64,000 nt of DNA from a bacterium (GCA_017536545.1 JAFXHF010000014.1:1-64000); one strand, 5' to 3'; counted from the first letter of the stretch, positions 32,234 to 43,881 are shown. Numbers and translations: made by a program. Notes: a model not told the origin generated them from the sequence alone.

Positions 32234-33703
32234 TTATTCCTTTATCACGTCTTTGATTTCAGGGCTTTCTCCGACATATGCTGTTAGTTGTTTTAATGCT
32301 GGTTTATAAGCGTTAATTGTATTTGAACCGCCTAAACAACCTCCAGGGCATGCCATAACTTCGATTAAATTACCGAATTCACATACACCATTTTTAGCGA
32401 ATTTTTTCAAATCACGAATTGATTGTTTGTTTAAACCATCAACGATGTAAGGTTTTGCTTTTTCATCATCTTCAAGAAGTGAATTAACTGCTCCAGCAAC
32501 TCCACCTGTTACAGCAAAGTTTCTAGCTTGTGCGGAACTTTCTTTGCGGAAATCACTACCTTCAAAGTTTGTAACTTGAACGTTTAATGCAACAAACCAT
32601 GCACCTAATTCATCATAATTTAAAACAAAATCGATGTTTGGATTTTGAGTTGCTTCACGTCTTTTTGCGATACAAGGGCTGAAGAATACTGTTTTAGCAT
32701 TTGGATTTTCTTTTTTAACAATTTCAGCTGTATAGTATGCTGGAGTTTTTGTTTCAGAACGGAAAGGTTTCAATTCTGGAACGTGTTTTTCAACAAGCTC
32801 ATTGTAACCTGCACAACAAGAAGTTGTCATAAATTTCTGACCTTCTTCCATTCTTTCTTTGAACTCAGCAGCTTCGTTTTTAGTTGTAATATCTGCACCT
32901 TCAGCAACTTCGATAACGTCAGCAAATCCTAATGAAAGAATTGCATCTTTTAATTGTTGAGGTGTGCAAGGTAATTGTCCAAAGATTGCTGGAGCAACCA
33001 TCGCAACTAATTTTTCATTATTTTTAATTGCTTTTAATATATCAATAAGTTGGCTCTTTTTGTGAACTGCACCGAATGGGCATGCACTTACACATTTACC
33101 ACAAGAGATACATTTATCAAAATCGATTTGAGCTAAACCATTTTCATCCTTTGCAATAGCTCCAACAGGGCATGCGTTTTCGCAAGGAACGATAATTTTT
33201 GCAATAGCTTGGTATGGGCAAACTTGAGCACACATACCGCAGTTTTTACATTTTTCAGGATCAATAACTGATTTGCCGTTTTCAACTTTGATAGCCCCAA
33301 ATTTACAAGCAGATTGGCAAGGTCTTGCTACACAACCTTGGCACAAATCTGTTACATAAATTCTTGAAGGAACGCAACCCTGACAAGCTGTATGTAATAC
33401 AGTTAGCGGGTTTTTCTCAATTTCAGTTCTTTCTTCAGCTTTTCTTGCTAATGTTGAAAGTAATTCAGTATCATCAGCATTTTCAATTGACAAACCTAAT
33501 CCTGCGATGGTTCTATCTCTTAAAATTGCACGTTCTTTATGGATACAACATCTGTAAGGAACTTCACTTCCTTTTGGACGCATATCATAAGGAATCATTC
33601 TTGTAGCCTCTTCAAAATTATCACTTAAATAAGCCTTGATTAATCTTACCAAGATTTCTCTTTTTAAGTGAGAAGTTTGTTTTGGTGGGGTATTAATAGC
33701 CAT
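32234..33703 (-). CDS. Catalytic monomeric [FeFe] hydrogenase, group B-like
   Basis: Reversible H2 oxidation or proton reduction at a di-iron H-cluster. Of 489 residues, 52-53 are a CC pair; 107-133 and 152-208 bind [4Fe-4S] clusters (CKNCGMC, CISCGKCVSACPFG). The H-cluster motifs are L1 TSCCAGY (294-300), L2 SPCIAKRRE (342-350) and L3 EVMACPGGC (448-456). Cys296 corresponds to the proton-shuttle Cys of CpI, and Lys347 and Glu350 to its L2 residues, so it should be active. The usual MPC of L2 is SPC and the usual PGW of L1 is AGY, as in the monomeric group B (TIGR04105-like) enzymes. It is the last gene of the operon after a sensory hydrogenase. Confidence 0.9.
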   Translation of the reverse strand: MAINTPPKQTSHLKREILVRLIKAYLSDNFEEATRMIPYDMRPKGSEVPYRCCIHKERAILRDRTIAGLGLSIENADDTELLSTLARKAEERTEIEKNPLTVLHTACQGCVPSRIYVTDLCQGCVARPCQSACKFGAIKVENGKSVIDPEKCKNCGMCAQVCPYQAIAKIIVPCENACPVGAIAKDENGLAQIDFDKCISCGKCVSACPFGAVHKKSQLIDILKAIKNNEKLVAMVAPAIFGQLPCTPQQLKDAILSLGFADVIEVAEGADITTKNEAAEFKERMEEGQKFMTTSCCAGYNELVEKHVPELKPFRSETKTPAYYTAEIVKKENPNAKTVFFSPCIAKRREATQNPNIDFVLNYDELGAWFVALNVQVTNFEGSDFRKESSAQARNFAVTGGVAGAVNSLLEDDEKAKPYIVDGLNKQSIRDLKKFAKNGVCEFGNLIEVMACPGGCLGGSNTINAYKPALKQLTAYVGESPEIKDVIKE

Positions 33704-33726
33704 TATTTCTTAATCCTTTTCTATTC

Positions 33727-33987
33727 TTATTTCTTGCCTAACTTAGCGTCAACTGCTGCAAGAACTTTTTCAACAGTTGCTTCTTTAATAACATCGTTAT
33801 CAACTTTTACATATGGTGCTTTTGAAAATTCCCAATCAGTAGCACATAAACCTAAGCAAGGTACGCCAGATACATCTACTTTATCACCATATTTTTGAGG
33901 TACGATATCAATCAATTCTTGAAGGTTTGCAGAACCCATAACAAAACAAGTTGTACCTAAACATACTTTTACACTAACTTTTTCCAT
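33727..33987 (-). CDS. Thioredoxin-like [2Fe-2S] ferredoxin
   Basis: 86 residues with the NuoE-like cluster pattern CLGTTC (residues 9-14) and CLGLC (44-48), giving four cysteines for one [2Fe-2S] cluster in a thioredoxin fold. It sits between the PP2C gene and the catalytic hydrogenase, 23 nt upstream of the latter. In bifurcating hydrogenases a similar domain passes electrons between subunits; here it likely serves the adjacent hydrogenase. Confidence 0.9.
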   Translation of the reverse strand: MEKVSVKVCLGTTCFVMGSANLQELIDIVPQKYGDKVDVSGVPCLGLCATDWEFSKAPYVKVDNDVIKEATVEKVLAAVDAKLGKK

Positions 33988-34015
33988 TTTTTACCTTCCT
34001 CTGCTTATGCAGCCT

Positions 34016-35179
34016 CTACATAAATTCTACATTTACTTTTTTGAAGTATTTATCCTGTAATACAGTCGCCATCTTTCTTATAATATTTTTTCTGATTTCG
34101 ATTTCTACTGGTAATGCAGGATTATAGTGAGCTTGGTTTAGCTTCGCACCTACCATGAAGTTGATACAATCACTATCTAGTAAGAATTTTATCAGCTTCC
34201 CAGCTGCGTTGTCAACATCTAATTTACCTGCCTCTAAACATTCTAAAGTTTCGGTAAGAGTTAAGATACCTTCTGTTACCAAATCAACACCATCCATATA
34301 TGAACAACTTGGAAGTTTACCGATACTGATTTCTTTATCCATTGTGATTGGTCTGTTTAATTCTCTTGAAATCAGGTTTGCAGTTGTTCCACCACAAATG
34401 GCTTTTTTGCCTGGAAAATCTGCAAACATTTTTGCATAATCAGCATCTTTTTTTTGATTAAATGGAGGACCAGTGAAAATCAATGATGTTCTTGGTTCTC
34501 TGAAATATAAAACACAAGCCGAAATGTCATCTTTTGGTAATCTATTTGTTTCAATATTTTGTGTTTGTCGAATAATATATCTTGATAATTCTGAGCTTGA
34601 AATCTCAGGTTCTTCTTTAAGTTTTGCAAGAACTAATTCAATTAATCCATCTCGACGTAACCCAAGTTTTAATCTTCCATTACCTAAGCCACATTGAGTT
34701 ACACCATCTGAACAGAAGATTAATCTATCTCCTAATTCAAGGTTAATTTTATAACTTTTCATACAGCGATTTTGGAAAGTTTTTGATTGAATTGTTTCAA
34801 AAGGCGGATCCATAATTTCGCCATTTTTAATCCATAAGAATTCAGGGTTACCTTCTTCAATAATTCTTGCGTGGCCTTCATCATTAACATCAATTATAGA
34901 AAAGGTTGAATAGCTGATTTTTCTAACTTTACAAACTGGAAGTGAGTTCATAACGATTTCGGCAGCTTTTCTAATTGGGATTTCTTGTTTTTCAACAAAT
35001 CTCAAAAGCATAGTTGCCGTCATGCATGATAGAATATTTGCTTTAATTCCGCTACCTAACCCATCAGATAAAACCGCAATTAATTTCCCTTCATCTGGAT
35101 ATCTTTTTGATGTGAAATAATCTCCAAATGCGTTTTGATTATATTTTTTGATTTGATGACAATCGATATCAATGAACAT
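34016..35179 (-). CDS. SpoIIE-like PP2C serine phosphatase
   Basis: 387 residues. The N-terminal 200 or so form a SpoIIE/RsbU-type PP2C domain with the metal Asp in AVLSDGLGSGIKAN, STFSIIDV, FCSDGVTQCGLG and DDISACVLYF. A second domain (about 230-387) begins LIFTGPPFNQKK and contains GGTTANLISREL; I do not recognise it with certainty, though it accompanies this phosphatase in other HydS operons. The gene overlaps the stop of the sensory hydrogenase by one base, so the two are translationally coupled. This supports a signal pathway from H2 to a phosphoprotein. Confidence 0.85.
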   Translation of the reverse strand: MFIDIDCHQIKKYNQNAFGDYFTSKRYPDEGKLIAVLSDGLGSGIKANILSCMTATMLLRFVEKQEIPIRKAAEIVMNSLPVCKVRKISYSTFSIIDVNDEGHARIIEEGNPEFLWIKNGEIMDPPFETIQSKTFQNRCMKSYKINLELGDRLIFCSDGVTQCGLGNGRLKLGLRRDGLIELVLAKLKEEPEISSSELSRYIIRQTQNIETNRLPKDDISACVLYFREPRTSLIFTGPPFNQKKDADYAKMFADFPGKKAICGGTTANLISRELNRPITMDKEISIGKLPSCSYMDGVDLVTEGILTLTETLECLEAGKLDVDNAAGKLIKFLLDSDCINFMVGAKLNQAHYNPALPVEIEIRKNIIRKMATVLQDKYFKKVNVEFM

Positions 35180-36900
35180 TATTTTTTATCCTCTTCGTTT
35201 TTATCAATATAATCATTTGCAATTGAGTTCAATAATGTTTCAGTTTCTACCATATGTTCACCTAATAAACATGCAATTTCTTGAACGATAGAGATATTTT
35301 TAGAGATAACTTCTTTTGCTTTTTCAGAAATTTTTTCTCGGTTTGTTTCAGTTTGAGTTACATCAGTAATGATTGCACCTACAATTTCATTTGGTTCAAT
35401 TGTAAATACACTGATATCGTATAATCTATCATTTACGTTGTAATGTTCTTTATGTAGTTCTTTTCCTGTTCTTAAAATTGTTCTGAATAAATCTGAAAAC
35501 TCTACAATTCTATCGATTGCAGCTCCAGCCATACCATCTGGGCGAGCTTTAAAGATTTCATACATTTCACCAGTAAACATCTTCATAAAGCTATCGTTTG
35601 CTTCAATGATTTCCATATTACGGTCAACCATAACGATTGCAGCTGGCATACAACGAAGCATTGCTGCGGCTTTTCTCATTGCGATTTTTCTCATATATGA
35701 AATACACATTGAAGGTTCAGCAACTCCGTCAAGCAGTGCAACTGCTAGTTCTCTACAAGATGAATATCCGCAACCACCACAGTTAAGTTCATCTTCTGCT
35801 GTGTGTTTACCTATTTTCTTCAGTGTTTTTTGAATTTCTTCTAATGAATATTTAGATTCAACAACCCCTTTTGGTGCATAATTACATTCAACAACTGTTT
35901 GAGGTTCTTTTGGAATTTCATCTCTGACTTTTACTTTGTACATAACATCAGAAATTGAACTGATACTTGCGTTATTTGATGCTATACAAGGACCTGTAAT
36001 ACATCCAGATTCACAAGCAAGTGCTTCAACAAATACTGGAACCATAAGTTTGTCTGGATCAAGATTTTCTAATGCTCTTTCAAATGCTGGAATTGTACAA
36101 ATTTCCATTAATTGAACTTGAGGTTTTACACCGATTTTTTTGATTGTTTCGTTCATGCCACCATTGATTGGGTATAAAGTACCTTCGTGAGCACTATATG
36201 GTACAAATTCAAAATGACTTTCTTTTTTGATTTCAGAAATATCACCAATTTCATCGGCAATCCACATTTTTAATTCTTCGAAAGTTAATGAAACATCAAT
36301 TAAACCATCTTCTTCATCAGCTTCGTTTTTCTTACCGATACAAGGTCCAATAAACACAACTGCAATGTCATTTCCGTATAAGTTTTTCAACATTCTGGCA
36401 TGAGTTTTTGCTGGAGAACCTATTGGTGTAATGTATTTTGCATATTCGGGTTTATACAATCTGACATAATCAACAATTACTGGACAAGCACTTGAGATAA
36501 GTAAGCCTTTGTCCATTTCGTTTAGAACTTTAGCATCATGAATTGAAACTTCTTGAGCACCAATAGCTGTTTCTGAAACTTCTTTGAATCCTAATTTTTT
36601 CAAAATAGCAATCATTTTTTGTGCAGAGTTTTCAAAAACAGATCTCCAAGATGGAGCTAATGATACATAAACATCCTTTTGTGCTATTAAAAGATTTTTT
36701 ACTTTTTCTAAATCGCCACGAACGCATTTTGCATTAGCGGGACAAACTTTTACGCAAGTTCCGCAAGAAATACATTTTTCTGGAATTACAGAAGCGTGAT
36801 TGTTCTCAATTTTGATTGCCTTTACTGGACAATCACGTACGCATCTGTAACAGTCGTGACATTCATTTATCAGCGTATAGACCGGATGTTGATTATTCAT
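35179..36900 (-). CDS. hydS: Sensory [FeFe] hydrogenase with PAS domain (HydS, group C)
   Basis: 573 residues: two [4Fe-4S] clusters (CHDCYRCVRDC at 14-24, CISCGTCVKVC at 43-53), an H-cluster domain (about 60-320), a further Cys motif (CGGCGYSSC at 374-382 plus Cys399), a PAS domain (about 410-510) and a C-terminal helix. The L1 motif is SSACP (136-140): Ala138 replaces the proton-shuttle Cys that active enzymes carry. L2 is GPCIGKKNE (185-193) and L3 EALACESGC (292-300). This Cys-to-Ala change and the PAS domain match described HydS proteins thought to sense H2. It is second in the operon. Confidence 0.9.
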   Translation of the reverse strand: MNNQHPVYTLINECHDCYRCVRDCPVKAIKIENNHASVIPEKCISCGTCVKVCPANAKCVRGDLEKVKNLLIAQKDVYVSLAPSWRSVFENSAQKMIAILKKLGFKEVSETAIGAQEVSIHDAKVLNEMDKGLLISSACPVIVDYVRLYKPEYAKYITPIGSPAKTHARMLKNLYGNDIAVVFIGPCIGKKNEADEEDGLIDVSLTFEELKMWIADEIGDISEIKKESHFEFVPYSAHEGTLYPINGGMNETIKKIGVKPQVQLMEICTIPAFERALENLDPDKLMVPVFVEALACESGCITGPCIASNNASISSISDVMYKVKVRDEIPKEPQTVVECNYAPKGVVESKYSLEEIQKTLKKIGKHTAEDELNCGGCGYSSCRELAVALLDGVAEPSMCISYMRKIAMRKAAAMLRCMPAAIVMVDRNMEIIEANDSFMKMFTGEMYEIFKARPDGMAGAAIDRIVEFSDLFRTILRTGKELHKEHYNVNDRLYDISVFTIEPNEIVGAIITDVTQTETNREKISEKAKEVISKNISIVQEIACLLGEHMVETETLLNSIANDYIDKNEEDKK

Positions 36901-36923
36901 TTTTTAAACCCCTAAATTATTTT

Positions 36924-37163
36924 TTACACTAAAGTTGTTGATAAAAGTTCTTTTAATTTTTCTTCGTTGATTTCGTTATATAAAACGTCATCTATGTATA
37001 TATTTGGACCTGATGAACATTTTTCTTGGCATAAACCACCAATTAATTCTATTTCAGCGTCTAAATTATTTTCTTTTATATAATTTTCTAGGAAATTCAA
37101 ATTTTCAAGATTGCCTCGTGCAAAACAAGAACTTCCCATGCATACTTTTATATTATGTTTCAT
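36924..37163 (-). CDS. Thioredoxin-like [2Fe-2S] ferredoxin, first gene of operon
   Basis: 79 residues from the ATG at 37163, set by GTGAGGAAG upstream; an upstream in-frame ATG has no such site. Cluster pattern CMGSSC (residues 6-11) and CQEKC (47-51). It is a paralogue of the gene at 33727. It leads the five-gene unit, 23 nt before hydS. Confidence 0.85.
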   Translation of the reverse strand: MKHNIKVCMGSSCFARGNLENLNFLENYIKENNLDAEIELIGGLCQEKCSSGPNIYIDDVLYNEINEEKLKELLSTTLV

Positions 37164-37194
37164 AATCTTCCTCACTTTTTTCATATACAATAAT

Positions 37195-37271
37195 ATTATA
37201 GCCATTTTTATATGGCAAGGGGTAATTATAATATTTTTGGGTGAATTTTGTTGAAAAATCTTTACCCCTTG
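37195..37271. promoter_or_regulatory. Hydrogenase operon promoter and flanking inverted repeat
   Basis: On the minus strand TATAAT (37195-37200) has its -35 region at 37218-37223. That region lies inside the arm CAAGGGGTAA (37216-37225), whose exact inverted copy TTACCCCTTG is at 37262-37271. GCCAT and ATGGC also pair between -35 and -10. A regulator bridging the arms would block or recruit RNA polymerase. Confidence 0.55.
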
Positions 37272-37290
37272 TAAATTTAAGTAAATTCAT

Positions 37291-37320
37291 TTGGCATAAA
37301 AAGTTCTTTTGTGCTATTAT
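37291..37320 (+). promoter_or_regulatory. gyrB promoter
   Basis: TTGGCA (37291-37296), 18 bp and TGC TATTAT (37312-37320) form an extended -10 promoter 33 nt before the gyrB ATG. Confidence 0.65.
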
Positions 37321-37338
37321 ATTCTTATATTTCAGTAG

Positions 37339-39894
<2,556 letters not shown>

Positions 39895-39913
39895 TTTGAT
39901 AATTATAAGCAAT

Positions 39914-39948
39914 AAAAAAGGACTTTCAAACCGAAAGTCCTTTTTTTA
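39914..39948. terminator. Bidirectional terminator after gyrB
   Basis: AAAAAAGGACTTTC and GAAAGTCCTTTTTT form a 14-bp perfect stem with a 5-base loop, serving gyrB and the convergent gene. Confidence 0.92.
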
Positions 39949-39960
39949 TAAGTTTGAAAC

Positions 39961-40308
39961 CTAGAATGGTTTTGTTTGATTCAATTTCAATCTCAAATCT
40001 CTGAATCTTGCGATATCTTCTTGAGTTTTTCCTGAATCTTTAAATACCGCTTGAGATGTTGGGTGAACCATCAAAACATAATCCATATGAATTTCTAAGA
40101 AATTATATCTTCTTGGTGATGTATTACCTGTGCGAGGATAAATTTCAGCATTAGTAACCGCTAAGAATCTTCTTTCTTTATCGTTTAAAAGGTCAGTTAA
40201 TTCTCTGTTTGTATTTGTGTACTTTGAAACGTGAACAACCCCTTTAATGTCGTGGTCTGCTGTTAAAATTGTTACCTCTATAGGTACTGTATCACTGTGT
40301 TTTGCCAT
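39961..40308 (-). CDS. Small soluble protein of unknown function
   Basis: 115 residues, mostly beta-strand-like (VPIEVTILTADHDIKGVVHVSKYTNTNRELTDLLNDKERRFLAVTNAEIYP) with a short helical end. No signal peptide or catalytic motif. The phrase LEIHMDYVLMVHP is distinctive but I cannot assign it. An AGGAAA ribosome site precedes the ATG. Monocistronic, 64 nt after the YitT-family gene. Confidence 0.65.
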   Translation of the reverse strand: MAKHSDTVPIEVTILTADHDIKGVVHVSKYTNTNRELTDLLNDKERRFLAVTNAEIYPRTGNTSPRRYNFLEIHMDYVLMVHPTSQAVFKDSGKTQEDIARFRDLRLKLNQTKPF

Positions 40309-40372
40309 TTTATTTTCCTTTTTCTCTCTTCAATAATTTAGTATATTATATTTTTCACAAATTGTCTAGTTA

Positions 40373-41242
40373 TTAAATTTTGTCAATTTTTTTTCTAAAT
40401 CTTCCACCGTATGTTTCGTGAACATCAACAACAGAAATGAATGCGTGTGAATCAATTTCTTTTGTAATTTCAATCATTTTCGGTAATTCTAAACGAGAAA
40501 TTACGCAGTAGATAATATCTTTATCTTGCCCAGAATATCCGCCAATACCTTTAAGATATGTGATACTAATATCTAATTTTTCGATTAGGGCATTACCAAT
40601 TAATCCTGCGTCGTCGCTGATAATTCGAACAGATTTTGAGCTATTTAAACCTTCCATAACGGCATCAATAACTTTTGACGCAATGAAATATGTTAGGATT
40701 GAATACATTGCACTTTCCCAGCTGAAAACTTTCCCTGCTGCAAGATATATAAAAACATTTATCCCCATAATAAATTCACCAACAGAACATCCGAATTTTT
40801 TAGAAACTAATAATGATAAAATTTCTGTCCCATCAAGTGAAGATTCATTTTTAAGTATAAGTCCAACACCGATACCTAAAACAATACCACCAAATACAGT
40901 TGCCAAAGTGATATCGTTTGTAACCTTGTAATGATGGAAGATGTTTAATGCAAACGCTAAGATAATGTTTGCGTAAGCGGTTAAAAATACAAACATTTTT
41001 CCCATTTTTTTAAATGCTAATAAAATAAATGGAGTGTTCAAAATTATAATAAGTAAACCTAAATTCCAATGAGTTAATTGGTTTACAATCATAGATATAC
41101 CAATAATTCCACCATCAATAACTTTGTTTGGTAATAAGAACGACTCAAGTGCGAATGCAGTTATAAAAGCTCCAATAGTGATAAAAAATAAACTTTTTAA
41201 TAACTTGAAAACTGTTCTTTTTTTCTTTGGTTGTTTTGTCAT
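40373..41242 (-). CDS. YitT-family membrane protein
   Basis: 289 residues: five or six membrane helices (about 20-190, including ITIGAFITAFALESFLLPNKVIDGGIIGISMIV, the DUF161 opening) and a soluble C-terminal DUF2179 domain (VRIISDDAGLIGNALIEKLDISITYLKGIGGYSG...IYCVISRLELPKMIEITKEID). Family function is unknown; transport is suspected. It starts 2 nt after the cdaA stop and is co-transcribed with cdaA and lysA. Confidence 0.9.
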   Translation of the reverse strand: MTKQPKKKRTVFKLLKSLFFITIGAFITAFALESFLLPNKVIDGGIIGISMIVNQLTHWNLGLLIIILNTPFILLAFKKMGKMFVFLTAYANIILAFALNIFHHYKVTNDITLATVFGGIVLGIGVGLILKNESSLDGTEILSLLVSKKFGCSVGEFIMGINVFIYLAAGKVFSWESAMYSILTYFIASKVIDAVMEGLNSSKSVRIISDDAGLIGNALIEKLDISITYLKGIGGYSGQDKDIIYCVISRLELPKMIEITKEIDSHAFISVVDVHETYGGRFRKKIDKI

Positions 41243-41244
41243 TC

Positions 41245-42150
41245 TTATTTCCTGTCTTTGTTGATGGTAATTAATTTTTCCAAATTGAAAATAGATTTCT
41301 TTTCTGGTTGTTCAATATTTTTGTACCCTAAAATACTTTCTAAATCATTTTTCAAAGTTGGAATATCGTCATATTTTTTTAGTGAACCATCTAAAGTTAC
41401 AGAAACATCTCCAGTTTCTTCTGAAACAACTAAGCAAGCAGCGTTGCTAGATTCTGTCATTCCGATTGCAGCTCTGTGGCGAGTACCGTATTTCCAGCTA
41501 AGTTTTGGGTCATCTGTTAGTGGTAACAATACGCCTGCTGAAATAATTTTTGTACCATTGATTACAACAGCCCCATCGTGAAGAGGAGTGTTTTCGTGGA
41601 ATATAGTTAATAACAATTCTGTTGAAACGTCAGCATTTAATCTTGTGCCAACATCGTGATAAGTATTGCTTAAATCATTTTGGAAAACTATTAAAGCTCC
41701 TGTATGTGATTTTGATAAATATTTTACTGCTTCAATAATTTCTTTTATAACGTCAATAGCTTTGTTTGCATTTTTATCTTTATCGCTTTCAAACCATCTT
41801 TTGAAAAAGTCCATTTGACCAAGATAGCCTAAGAATCTTCTTAGTTCAGGTTGGAAAATAACGATTAAACTCAATGCAATTAAGCTAACAATAGTGCGGA
41901 TAAACACTCCTAAAATTGTTAGGTCTAATGCTACTAAAATTTCGCTTGCTAACCACATGAAAACAAGTACAATGGCACCTTTTACGAATTTTTCAGAGTT
42001 AGTATTTTTGATAAATCTTTTATAAAAAACTATCAAAACTGCGGCAATAATACAGATTTCAAAGATATTTTTCCAACCAAAAGTATCTTTGATGTAGATG
42101 TGCCAATTGCCAATGAAATTTTGAAATAACATTAATAAATCTTCAATCAT
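41245..42150 (-). CDS. cdaA: Diadenylate cyclase CdaA
   Basis: Makes cyclic di-AMP from two ATP. 301 residues: three N-terminal membrane helices (about 30-95) and a DAC domain with the catalytic DGA in LHDGAVVI and the RHR in GTRHRAAIG. The start codon overlaps the lysA stop by 4 bp. In Firmicutes cdaA is followed by the regulator cdaR (YbbR); here a YitT-family gene takes that place. Confidence 0.95.
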   Translation of the reverse strand: MIEDLLMLFQNFIGNWHIYIKDTFGWKNIFEICIIAAVLIVFYKRFIKNTNSEKFVKGAIVLVFMWLASEILVALDLTILGVFIRTIVSLIALSLIVIFQPELRRFLGYLGQMDFFKRWFESDKDKNANKAIDVIKEIIEAVKYLSKSHTGALIVFQNDLSNTYHDVGTRLNADVSTELLLTIFHENTPLHDGAVVINGTKIISAGVLLPLTDDPKLSWKYGTRHRAAIGMTESSNAACLVVSEETGDVSVTLDGSLKKYDDIPTLKNDLESILGYKNIEQPEKKSIFNLEKLITINKDRK

Positions 42151-43478
42151 TTTTTCAACCTATCAGGAATTAAATCGTGCGAAACCAAATCATCTAATGT
42201 CTCTCTATTAATAATAATATCGGACTGTGAATTATTTACAAGAACCATTGCAGGTCTTTGTACTCTATTATAGTTTGATGCCATTGAATAGTTATAGGCA
42301 CCAGTATTATAAACGCATAGAATATCGCCTTCTTCTAATTTTGGAAGTTTGATGTTTTTAATCAAAATATCACCAGATTCACAAAATCTTCCAGCGATAG
42401 TTACTAATTCAGTATCTGTTGTTTCTTTTTTGTTTGCAACTTCAGCACTATATTCAGCTTGATACATTGATGGTCGAGGGTTATCTGCCATACCGCCATC
42501 GATTGCAACATATTTTGTTCCGTGTGGAACTTGTTTTGAACTTCCAACTGTGTAAAGTGTTACGCCAGATGTTGAGATGATACTTCTGCCTGGTTCGATA
42601 AATAGTGTTGGTGGTTCAATACTATATTTTTCAGAAACTTCGTGTAATTTATTGATGATTAATTCTGCGATTTCATAAGTTGATGGAGGAACATCTGCTT
42701 CGGTATATTTTACGCCTAAACCTCCACCGATATTGATTTCGTGAAGTTCCAAATTAAATTTTTTGTTTATTCTTGAAATTTCTTTTGCCATAATTTCAAT
42801 TTCGTCAGGGAAAATACTTGTTTCAAAAATTTGTGATCCAATGTGAGCGTGAAGCCCGTGGATTTTGATATTTTTATATTCGTTTTGGATAAGTTCGATT
42901 GCTTCATCAATTTGTGTTAGGTCAAAACCGAATTTAGAATCTAAGTGTCCAGTTTGAATATATTCATGAGTATGGCATTCAATTCCTGGGGTAATTCTTA
43001 ATAGTGCATCTGCAACAATATCTTTGCTTTGAGCGATTTCATTTAGTAGTGCAAGTTCAAAGAAATTATCAACAGAAATTCTTCCAACTCCAACTTCTAA
43101 AGCTAATGTTAGTTCATCATAAGATTTGTTGTTGCCATTAAATAGAACCTTTGACATATCAACGCCAGCTTTATAAACGGTATAAATTTCGCCACCTGAA
43201 ACTGTATCAAATCCAAAACCTTCATCGGCTAAAATTGTTGCAATTGCAGATGTACAAAGTGCTTTTGAAGCATACATCATATTTGTTTTTGGATATTTCC
43301 CAAATGCTTTTTTATAATCTTGGCAAATTGAGCGAAGAGTTTTTTCATCCACTACATAAAGTGGTGTTGAGTATTTTTCAGCTAATTCAACAACATCACA
43401 TCCACCAATTTCAAGATTACCCTTACTATTAGTTTGGGTTGTTAGGGGTTTTAGAAATTGATTTGTACTTGATGTCAT
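42147..43478 (-). CDS. lysA: Diaminopimelate decarboxylase
   Basis: Last step of lysine synthesis from meso-diaminopimelate, PLP-dependent. 443 residues: the PLP-lysine region is MYASKALC, the glycine-rich phosphate site is NIGGGLGVKYTE, and IEPGRS and GRFCESGDIL close the active site. The AAGGAG ribosome site fits. First gene of lysA-cdaA-yitT, coupled to cdaA by a 4-bp overlap. Confidence 0.97.
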   Translation of the reverse strand: MTSSTNQFLKPLTTQTNSKGNLEIGGCDVVELAEKYSTPLYVVDEKTLRSICQDYKKAFGKYPKTNMMYASKALCTSAIATILADEGFGFDTVSGGEIYTVYKAGVDMSKVLFNGNNKSYDELTLALEVGVGRISVDNFFELALLNEIAQSKDIVADALLRITPGIECHTHEYIQTGHLDSKFGFDLTQIDEAIELIQNEYKNIKIHGLHAHIGSQIFETSIFPDEIEIMAKEISRINKKFNLELHEINIGGGLGVKYTEADVPPSTYEIAELIINKLHEVSEKYSIEPPTLFIEPGRSIISTSGVTLYTVGSSKQVPHGTKYVAIDGGMADNPRPSMYQAEYSAEVANKKETTDTELVTIAGRFCESGDILIKNIKLPKLEEGDILCVYNTGAYNYSMASNYNRVQRPAMVLVNNSQSDIIINRETLDDLVSHDLIPDRLKK

Positions 43479-43557
43479 TAAATTGGCTCCTTCACTACTA
43501 GCGTTTGTCTTATTATATCATAATTTGGCGGATTTTTATATAGTATATTTTTTGTAT

Positions 43558-43881
43558 TTAGTAAGAAAAATATTTGTCAAAATCGACGTCGTCAAAACTA
43601 CATAAAAGTCTAAAAATTTCGTCGTCTTCGTCCATTCTTTGGAAGTTGTATTCGTTAAATTTCCAATATTTTGGGTTAATCCCTTTTACCTTAACGATTT
43701 CTTTTTCTTTTAGAATGTTTAGTTTTTTCTTAACAGTTTCTGCTGGAAGTCCGACCAATTTTGCAAGTTCAACTGCAGTGATACCATCACTTGAGGAACA
43801 TTTTTCTGGGGTTAGAAACATTAGTTCTAATCCGACCTTTTTTAAATCTTTATCCTCTTCAATTTGGTCATAGTTTTCCAT
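43558..43881 (-). CDS. Winged-helix DNA-binding protein
   Basis: 107 residues from the ATG at 43881 (an upstream ATG six codons away is possible; neither has a good ribosome site). The middle (KCSSSDGITAVELAKLVGLPAETVKKKLNILKEKEIVKVKGINPKYWKFNEYNF) is a winged helix of the ArsR/MarR-like type. The C-terminus is acidic and aromatic. TATCAT ends 6 nt before the ATG, which favours a leaderless message from 43881. Target unknown. Confidence 0.7.
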   Translation of the reverse strand: MENYDQIEEDKDLKKVGLELMFLTPEKCSSSDGITAVELAKLVGLPAETVKKKLNILKEKEIVKVKGINPKYWKFNEYNFQRMDEDDEIFRLLCSFDDVDFDKYFSY

